Shown here: positions 1 through 4,889 of the stretch, piece after piece | Layout of the letters: each line of letters begins with the position of its first letter | How positions within the stretch are numbered: position 1 is the first letter of the stretch | Assembly: GCA_937894565.1 (NCBI GenBank) | Contig: CALBHK010000025.1 | Coordinates: 1-8,597 of the forward strand | Reading direction: 5' to 3' | DNA: 8,597 bases | Source: an uncultured Chlamydiae bacterium | Lineage (GTDB): Bacteria; Chlamydiota; Chlamydiia; Chlamydiales; CALBHK01 | Program-made: the position numbers and the translations under genes | The notes under the pieces: model-generated | Database searches by the model: none | What the model saw: only the letters and a program-made list of their open reading frames with translations | What the model was told of the DNA's origin: nothing

Positions 1-87
1 AGATGTGCTTTGTTTCCGGATTCAACTGCCGTTTCTAGGATTATTGGGAAGGGGTTGAAACCTCTCCCAATAAAAAGGATTAAATAA
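1..87 (+). CDS. Possible C-terminal end of a truncated convergent gene
   Basis: Plus-strand frame 1 is open from the first base to a TAA at 85-87, giving 28 codons ending in GKGLKPLPIKRIK. It would be the 3' end of a gene that starts outside the window and converges on the minus-strand operon. Support is circumstantial: the stop is followed within two bases by a strong palindrome (89-108) and then T-rich sequence, as expected for a terminator shared by two converging genes. An open frame this short can occur by chance and I do not recognise the peptide. Confidence 0.3.
   Translation, partial: RCALFPDSTAVSRIIGKGLKPLPIKRIK
42..73. repeat. Imperfect inverted repeat near left end
   Basis: TTATTGGGA at 42-50 is mirrored by TCCCAATAA at 65-73, with further partial pairing inside (GGTT with AACC). 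It could form a second, weaker hairpin in tandem with the 89-108 palindrome, beyond the end of the minus-strand operon. It lies inside the possible plus-strand coding end, and no clear U tract follows it on either strand, so a terminator role is uncertain. Confidence 0.3.
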
Positions 88-88
88 C

Positions 89-108
89 CCCACCCCTTAA
101 GGGGTGGG
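89..108. terminator. Perfect 20-bp palindrome, probable bidirectional terminator
   Basis: CCCACCCCTT is followed directly by its reverse complement, giving an 8-bp GC-rich stem with a TTAA loop. For minus-strand transcripts it lies 35 nt past the stop of the last propeller gene and is followed by GTTATTT. For plus-strand transcripts it follows the TAA at 85-87 and runs into T-rich sequence (109-142). The GC-rich stem in an AT-rich gap and its place between converging reading frames favour a shared terminator. Neither U tract is ideal. Confidence 0.55.
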
Positions 109-142
109 TATTCCATATTTTCATTATTTTTTCTGGCTTTTT

Positions 143-1468
143 TTATTCTGCTTTCGACTTAAAAGAAGTTTGAATAATGCTATGTAATCCATTTGATCCC
201 TGCCACACAGCCACACTATTACCCAATTTATCTATATCCAATTGAGGAGTTGAAGCATCCTCCCCCGTTAAAGAAAGCGTAGAGGTCTCAGACCACTTAT
301 TTCCTTTTAGACTCCTTGAAGATTCGATTACAAAATTAAAACCATCGCTGCGTTTCCAAACAACCGCATATGTATTAAAAGAATCAGCTGTCACATAAGG
401 TTGAGAGGCATCTTGACCTGTTAATGTTAAATCAAAAGGAAGGCTCCAATGACCATTAAGGGTTTTTTTTGCCCCTTTAATAACAGAATAAATACCATCT
501 GATTGCTGCCATGCAATTAAGGCACTTCCGTTTGGAGTCATGGTTAAGGATGAAAAATCGGAATTCTGATCAGAATCAGAAAGATCTACAGCTCCAGACC
601 ACGTACCGGAAGAAGATTTAATATTTGCTTGAATAACTGTATGATCTTCTACTTTTCTTGTCCATGACACAATAGCATTTCCATTTTGATCTGTAGCTAG
701 CTGCACATTTTTAACAAGCTCTAAAGAGGCTGACAACTCAATAGGCTCACTCCAAGAACGGTCTTTTAGTTTTGTAACTGCTTGCACAGAAAAAGTATCT
801 TGATTGATCCATGTGACAAGCAAATCCCCCTTGCCAATCATGACAATTTTTGGTTCAAGGTCTCCCAATGCATTAGAAGGAATAACCGATAAAGTCAACG
901 GAGAGGTCCAATCTCCTCTTTTTGGTGATTTCTGCACAAACTGAATAACGTTTTGAAAACCGTTATAATGCTGCCAGACAACATAGGCTTTTCCATCTTC
1001 ATTCACAGCAATTCGAGCCCCTTCCGCATGGCTATTTATATCAGAAATATTAACAGCTGATGACCATTGCTTTTTAAAAGCTTTGCTAGCGGTCTGAATT
1101 ACAGAATTGCTTCCGTTTTTAACAGACCAAATAGCAATTGCATTTCCCTTACTATCAATAGCTATTTTTGGAAAAAAAGCATCTCCATCAGAAGAAGAAA
1201 TAATATAAGGAATCGACCAATTTCCGATCTTCTCACAAGAAGAAGCTTTAATCACATATTTACTGCCATCAAATTCAGACCACAAAGCAATAGCTCCTCC
1301 TTTTGCATCTAAAGCAACTTGAGCGCCTACTGCATTCATCTCATCTGAAGAAAGCTCCACAGGGGTTGACCAGCTGGCGGCTTTTAGAGGATTTGTCATT
1401 AAAAAACTTAAAAACACTATAGTCAAGCCAAAACACTTTAATACCCTCATTAAAGAAAAACTACCCAT
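143..1468 (-). CDS. Secreted eight-repeat protein, probable beta-propeller (paralogue 3)
   Basis: This 441-residue protein has a signal peptide (basic MRVLK segment, hydrophobic core, likely cleavage after PLKA near residue 30). The rest is eight consecutive repeats of about 50 residues. Each starts with a tryptophan in a WS-P-LS motif and has a central D..GNA.A.W segment, then a DG...VI strand. Eight such units with four predicted strands each are what an eight-bladed beta-propeller would show; that fold is inferred. There is no barrel or C-terminal anchor, so it is probably released or held at the surface by a partner. The ATG at 1468 is preceded by a perfect AGGAGG (1474-1479) at 5-nt spacing, which favours it over the internal ATG at codon 7. 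It is the most diverged of the three tandem paralogues: blade 4 is irregular and it has more Lys. No clear promoter is seen in the 68-bp gap upstream, so it is probably co-transcribed. Possible role: adhesin, lectin-like ligand binder or cargo of the upstream barrel system; the function is not recognised. Confidence 0.85.
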   Translation of the reverse strand: MGSFSLMRVLKCFGLTIVFLSFLMTNPLKAASWSTPVELSSDEMNAVGAQVALDAKGGAIALWSEFDGSKYVIKASSCEKIGNWSIPYIISSSDGDAFFPKIAIDSKGNAIAIWSVKNGSNSVIQTASKAFKKQWSSAVNISDINSHAEGARIAVNEDGKAYVVWQHYNGFQNVIQFVQKSPKRGDWTSPLTLSVIPSNALGDLEPKIVMIGKGDLLVTWINQDTFSVQAVTKLKDRSWSEPIELSASLELVKNVQLATDQNGNAIVSWTRKVEDHTVIQANIKSSSGTWSGAVDLSDSDQNSDFSSLTMTPNGSALIAWQQSDGIYSVIKGAKKTLNGHWSLPFDLTLTGQDASQPYVTADSFNTYAVVWKRSDGFNFVIESSRSLKGNKWSETSTLSLTGEDASTPQLDIDKLGNSVAVWQGSNGLHSIIQTSFKSKAE

Positions 1469-1473
1469 TCAAA

Positions 1474-1479
1474 CCTCCT
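1474..1479 (-). promoter_or_regulatory. Strong ribosome binding site for the third propeller gene
   Basis: A complete AGGAGG on the minus strand lies five bases before the ATG at 1468. It is the strongest Shine-Dalgarno sequence in the window. It fixes the start against the alternative ATG six codons downstream. Confidence 0.75.
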
Positions 1480-1536
1480 AAAAGTTAAAATCTATCCAAT
1501 AAAAAACGCCGTAACATTCCATTTCTTAACCCTCTG

Positions 1537-2859
1537 TTATAGAAAAGCTAAAGTGGATCCATACACAACATACCCAATGCCATCAAACTGCAGCCAAATA
1601 GCGACCGCATTTCCAACAGAATCCACTCCTACCACAGGAAAATAAGCAAACTCCCCTTGCGAAGAGGCCCTAATTGCTGAACTCCATGATCCACCTAATA
1701 TTGTAGGTGTATAAGAAGCCGAATAAATAGAAGAATCGGTTCCATCTGTCTGATCCCAAACCACCACAGCACGACCTAAAGTATTTATTTTTAAAACAAT
1801 ATTACTTACATCCTCACCTGAAGATGAGAGATTATCAGGAGTAGACCAGCTGCCAAGAAAAGAGGATGAGGAAGCTTGAGCAATATAATTAGACCCATTA
1901 AATCCAATCCAAGCTACAACTGTAGTTCCATCAGCACTCATACCCACTGAAGGAGAAAAGGCATCTTCACTACTATTTGATAGGATTTGAGGTGTAGACC
2001 AACTGCCTCCGTATGGCAATTTGGATGATTTTACAACATATTTTGTTCCATTAAATTCACTCCACACAGCCACCGCATTACCAACCGAATCCATTGCCAC
2101 ACTCGAACCATTTGATGGTTGCGAAGGAGTAGAAAGGGTATAACTTGACCCCCAATTCTGAGCCTGCAACTGATGGACAGCGGATGTGGAGAACACAGAA
2201 CCATTATACTTAGAAAAAATAGAAACGGCATTTCCATAAAGATCGACAACAACCTCAGGAATAAGAGCATCTTGCCCAGAAGCAGAAACATTATCTGGTG
2301 TAGACCAATTGCCTCCAGAAGGCAACTGAGAAGATTGCACAATAAAATTCGATTCATTATAGCGATGCCAGACCGCTACTGCATTTCGAACTGTTCCGAT
2401 ATAATCCATCGCAATTTCGGGAGCCTCAGCATTGGCGCCAGACTCTGATAGATTAACTGGTGTAGACCAAGAACCATTAAGGGATGATTTTGCACCTTGT
2501 ATAATTGAGTAATAGCCATCAAAACGACTCCAAACAGAAACAGCATTCCCCAAACTATCAACAGCCACCCGGCACGCTTGAGCATCTTGCCCCGAAACAG
2601 AAAGTGTTGTTATTTGGCTCCAACTTCCAATATATGGTAATTTAGAAGATTGAATCACATAATTATCCCCATCAAATCCTTGCCAAACAGCCACAGCATT
2701 ACCAGACAAATCGACAGCAATACTGGGCTGATCAGAATTGGAATCAGATATAGCTATAGGAGTTGTCCAAGCTCCTTCTAACATTTGAGAGGTAAAGATC
2801 AGTAACACAGCTAAAGCAATACCACCAAAAGGACACAGACGATTTTTTAAAAATACCAC
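1537..2859 (-). CDS. Secreted eight-repeat protein, probable beta-propeller (paralogue 2)
   Basis: About 440 residues: a signal peptide (hydrophobic FGGIALAVLLIF, cleavage near SQMLEGA) followed by eight repeats of about 50 residues with the WSTP..LS / D..GNAVAVW / FDG.NYVIQSS pattern, consistent with an eight-bladed propeller. I place the start at the GTG at 2859 rather than the in-frame GTG at 2871. A GGAG (2866-2869) sits six bases before the former, none precedes the latter, and the protein then begins MVFLKN like its neighbour (MVFFKN). It aligns blade for blade with the 2961-4265 product; blade 1 differs at only 7 of 49 positions. It also shares a three-residue insertion in blade 3 and a Trp-to-Phe change in the core of blade 4, so the whole gene was duplicated. 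There is no membrane anchor. Secretion is supported by sequence; a binding or adhesion role is inferred from fold and context. Confidence 0.85.
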   Translation of the reverse strand: MVFLKNRLCPFGGIALAVLLIFTSQMLEGAWTTPIAISDSNSDQPSIAVDLSGNAVAVWQGFDGDNYVIQSSKLPYIGSWSQITTLSVSGQDAQACRVAVDSLGNAVSVWSRFDGYYSIIQGAKSSLNGSWSTPVNLSESGANAEAPEIAMDYIGTVRNAVAVWHRYNESNFIVQSSQLPSGGNWSTPDNVSASGQDALIPEVVVDLYGNAVSIFSKYNGSVFSTSAVHQLQAQNWGSSYTLSTPSQPSNGSSVAMDSVGNAVAVWSEFNGTKYVVKSSKLPYGGSWSTPQILSNSSEDAFSPSVGMSADGTTVVAWIGFNGSNYIAQASSSSFLGSWSTPDNLSSSGEDVSNIVLKINTLGRAVVVWDQTDGTDSSIYSASYTPTILGGSWSSAIRASSQGEFAYFPVVGVDSVGNAVAIWLQFDGIGYVVYGSTLAFL

Positions 2860-2895
2860 ATTCTTCTCCACTACTACATTATTAATAATTTAAAT

Positions 2896-2921
2896 TAACT
2901 TTTCCCAACTCATGTTGTCAA
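2896..2921 (-). promoter_or_regulatory. Promoter-like element before the second propeller gene
   Basis: On the minus strand a consensus -35 TTGACA (2916-2921) is followed after exactly 14 bases by AAGTTA (2896-2901), preceded by a T-rich run. The same arrangement occurs before the neighbouring paralogue at 4304-4329. A -10 would fall at TTAATT or TAATTT, both weak matches. Conservation between paralogues may reflect recent duplication rather than function. Confidence 0.35.
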
Positions 2922-2960
2922 AAAAAAATTAAAAAACCTTCTAAGTTTAAAGCTAACTTT

Positions 2961-4265
2961 TTATAAGCTAGATCCATAAACAACATCTTTTGTCCCATCA
3001 AACTGAAGCCACACAGCCACCGCATTACCGGAACTATCTAACCCAACAGATGGAAAACGAGCAAAATTTCCTCTTGAAGAGACGCTTTCTGTTGAACCCC
3101 AAGTTCCACCTATAGAATAAGAAGCTGAATAAACGCAGGAATCGGTTGCACTTGTCTGATCCCAAACCACTAGAGCTTGACCTGCAGAATTCATCTTTAC
3201 CATCACATTATTGGCATCTTCTCCGGAAGAAGAGAGGTTAACGGGCGTAGACCAGGATCCCCCGAAGGAGGCAACAGCTGCTTGCACTATATAATTAGAT
3301 CCATCAAATCTAAGCCAAGCTACAACTGCATTTCCATCCCCATCCAAGCTCACTGAAGGAGCAAAAGCATTCTGAGAACTATCTGATAAAGATTGCACTG
3401 TTGACCAACTTGAACCATAAGGCAAATTGGATGTTTTTATCACATAATTCGTCCCATTAAATTCACTCCAAACAGCTACCGCATTGCCGGAAGGATCAAG
3501 AGCTACTTGAGGACCATTAGCGGGCTGTGAAGGATTAGAAAGAGTTGAACTTGAACTCCAATTTTGACCATGCAACAAAGAAACTGTGCATGAAGTAAAT
3601 TCCGAGGTGTTATATCTAGAAAAAATAGTAATGGCATTTCCATTAGAATCTACAGCCACTTCAGGAATAAAAGCATCTTGTCCGGAAGCAGAGAGATTAT
3701 CAGGGGTAGACCAACTGCCCCCAGACTCTAACTGAGATCCTTGCACAATAAAATTAGACCCATTATAGCGATGCCAGACCAATACGGCATTACCAACACT
3801 TCCAATATAGTCCATCGCAAGTTCCGGAGCTTCTGCATTAGCGCCAGAGAGCGAAACATTAACAGATTGCGACCAAGAACTATTATAAGGCAAACTTGCA
3901 CTTTGTATAATTGAGTAATTGCCATCAAAACGACTCCATGAAGAAACAGCATTCCCCGAACTATCAATAGCCACTCGGCAGCCTTGCGCATCTTGTCCCG
4001 CACTAGAAAGTGTCGTAATTTGACTCCAGTTTCCACTATAAGGTAACTTAGAAGATTGAATCACATAATTATTTCCATCAAATCCTTGCCAAACAGCTAC
4101 CGCGTTTCCAGATAAATCTACAGCAATATTCGGTTGATCAGAAATAGAATCAGAAATAACAACAGGAGTTGTCCAAGCTGCCTCTAACATTTGAGAGTCA
4201 GAAATCACTAATGCAGCTAAAGCAATACCGCCAAAACACTGTAGGTAATTTTTAAAAAAGACCAT
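2961..4265 (-). CDS. Secreted eight-repeat protein, probable beta-propeller (paralogue 1)
   Basis: This 434-residue protein has a signal peptide (FGGIALAALVISDSQMLEAA, cleavage around residue 30) and then eight repeats of 46-54 residues. Each begins with Trp (WSTP..LS), carries D.SGNAVAVW in the middle and ends with a ..GSNY.VQ.S strand. Blade 3 is longer (YIGSVGNAV), blade 4 has Phe in place of the core Trp, and the last blade stops at VVYGSSL. The regular spacing and eight copies point to an eight-bladed beta-propeller (inference). The ATG at 4265 is preceded by GGGAGG running into a run of eight G residues, so the spacing of the ribosome binding site depends on that tract. It is first in a three-gene tandem array, 69 bp after the barrel-system C-terminal frame, with a promoter-like TTGACA in that gap. 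It is a candidate surface adhesin or cargo; no enzyme motif was recognised. Confidence 0.87.
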   Translation of the reverse strand: MVFFKNYLQCFGGIALAALVISDSQMLEAAWTTPVVISDSISDQPNIAVDLSGNAVAVWQGFDGNNYVIQSSKLPYSGNWSQITTLSSAGQDAQGCRVAIDSSGNAVSSWSRFDGNYSIIQSASLPYNSSWSQSVNVSLSGANAEAPELAMDYIGSVGNAVLVWHRYNGSNFIVQGSQLESGGSWSTPDNLSASGQDAFIPEVAVDSNGNAITIFSRYNTSEFTSCTVSLLHGQNWSSSSTLSNPSQPANGPQVALDPSGNAVAVWSEFNGTNYVIKTSNLPYGSSWSTVQSLSDSSQNAFAPSVSLDGDGNAVVAWLRFDGSNYIVQAAVASFGGSWSTPVNLSSSGEDANNVMVKMNSAGQALVVWDQTSATDSCVYSASYSIGGTWGSTESVSSRGNFARFPSVGLDSSGNAVAVWLQFDGTKDVVYGSSL

Positions 4266-4277
4266 CCCCCCCCTCCC
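4266..4277 (-). promoter_or_regulatory. Ribosome binding site embedded in a G8 tract
   Basis: On the minus strand GGG A GGGGGGGG runs directly into the ATG at 4265, with G8 at 4266-4273. The GGAGG core lies inside or next to the homopolymer, so slippage by one or more G would change the distance from Shine-Dalgarno to start. This is the kind of tract known to phase-vary surface genes in other bacteria. The variability itself is not shown by a single sequence. Confidence 0.5.
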
Positions 4278-4303
4278 ACGACTATTTTAATAAAGCTTCA
4301 CAC

Positions 4304-4329
4304 TAACTTGTTGCTTGCAATTTTGTCAA
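4304..4329 (-). promoter_or_regulatory. Promoter-like element before the first propeller gene
   Basis: A perfect -35 hexamer TTGACA (minus strand, 4324-4329) follows a T7 run and is followed after 14 bases by AAGTTA (4304-4309), as upstream of the next paralogue. The -10 would be TTAGTG at spacing 17 or TAGTGT at spacing 18, both poor matches. It lies in the 69-bp gap after the C-terminal frame of the barrel system, so the propeller genes may have their own promoter. Confidence 0.4.
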
Positions 4330-4334
4330 AAAAA

Positions 4335-4889
4335 TTATTTACTCAAAGGTCGAACGGGACGTAAAACAGGGAGCGCTTTAAAATGGACCTTTTTATGATC
4401 TTGTGATTTCAAATCCAAAACGAGATCATTATAATTTAAGTAATGAAAGTCTGGAAGTCCATAGCTAAGTACGCTTACTTTCCAAATACCAGGCCTTAAA
4501 TTAGAAAATAAAAACCTTCCTTTTTCATCTGAAAAAGTAGAATAAACCTCATCTGCGCCGCTAACAACGCACTCAATTCCTCTAATAGGAGAGCTCCCTA
4601 CTATTTTTAAATTCTCTGTTTGAGAATTTATACCCGTAAACAGATCCACTGTATCTTGATAAACACAGCTCACAATATCTCCACTTATAGTACAACATTC
4701 TGTCACATCGACAAGCACGCTGTTATTTTTTCCTCCCTCAACTATTAATTCTAACGGCTTAGATTGAGTTGTCACAATTTGCTTAGGTAAAATTTCCATG
4801 TTCACACTCTGCTGACCTGATTGCACATTCTTAAATACAAATTTTCCCTTACGATCTGTAAGACACTGCTTCTCGCCCATACTCAGCAA
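4335..4889 (-). CDS. Two carboxypeptidase-regulatory-like domains; likely frameshifted C-terminus of the barrel protein
   Basis: This 184-residue frame has no signal peptide of its own, and its only start candidates are a TTG (4889) or an ATG three codons on, with no convincing ribosome binding site. It contains two copies of a [TS]D.KG.F.F.N...G motif (residues 11-25 and 120-134). That is the signature of small Ig/prealbumin-like carboxypeptidase-regulatory (CarboxypepD_reg) domains, which also occur at the C-terminus of fimbrial ushers. The first domain lacks its N-terminal strand here. That strand (GDVSGYVV) is present at the end of the upstream barrel gene in another frame. Reading upstream in this frame gives CAENIPIQGALLSMGEKQ, exactly the expected continuation. 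I therefore read 4335-7042 as one gene of about 900 codons, interrupted by a one-base loss near 4915-4925. It may be a sequencing or assembly error, a real mutation, or recoding. Independent translation is possible but less likely. Confidence 0.7.
   Translation of the reverse strand: MLSMGEKQCLTDRKGKFVFKNVQSGQQSVNMEILPKQIVTTQSKPLELIVEGGKNNSVLVDVTECCTISGDIVSCVYQDTVDLFTGINSQTENLKIVGSSPIRGIECVVSGADEVYSTFSDEKGRFLFSNLRPGIWKVSVLSYGLPDFHYLNYNDLVLDLKSQDHKKVHFKALPVLRPVRPLSK

Noticed and set aside
1..20. Adapter-like sequence at the left end
   Set aside because: AGATGTGCTTTG does not match either strand of the TruSeq adapter beyond a few bases, unlike the right end.
1067..1312. Plus-strand frames inside the propeller and barrel genes (1067-1312, 2173-2448, 5870-6079, 6858-7052)
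   Set aside because: All lie antisense within well-supported minus-strand genes, have atypical composition and no start signals.
2031..2357. Alternative-frame minus-strand frames inside the propeller and barrel genes (2031-2357, 2376-2585, 3728-4036, 4936-5121)
   Set aside because: Overlap the main frames whose repeat and signal-peptide structure is clear; they are frame shadows of the repeats.
2922..2960. Weak stem AAGTT/AACTT followed by T runs after the first propeller gene, as a terminator
   Set aside because: Only five pairs, AT-rich, and the T runs lie at a distance; too weak to call.
143..4265. Reading the propeller proteins as autotransporters or polymorphic membrane proteins
   Set aside because: They have no C-terminal barrel or terminal Phe motif and no GGAI/FxxN repeats; each ends within the last repeat unit.
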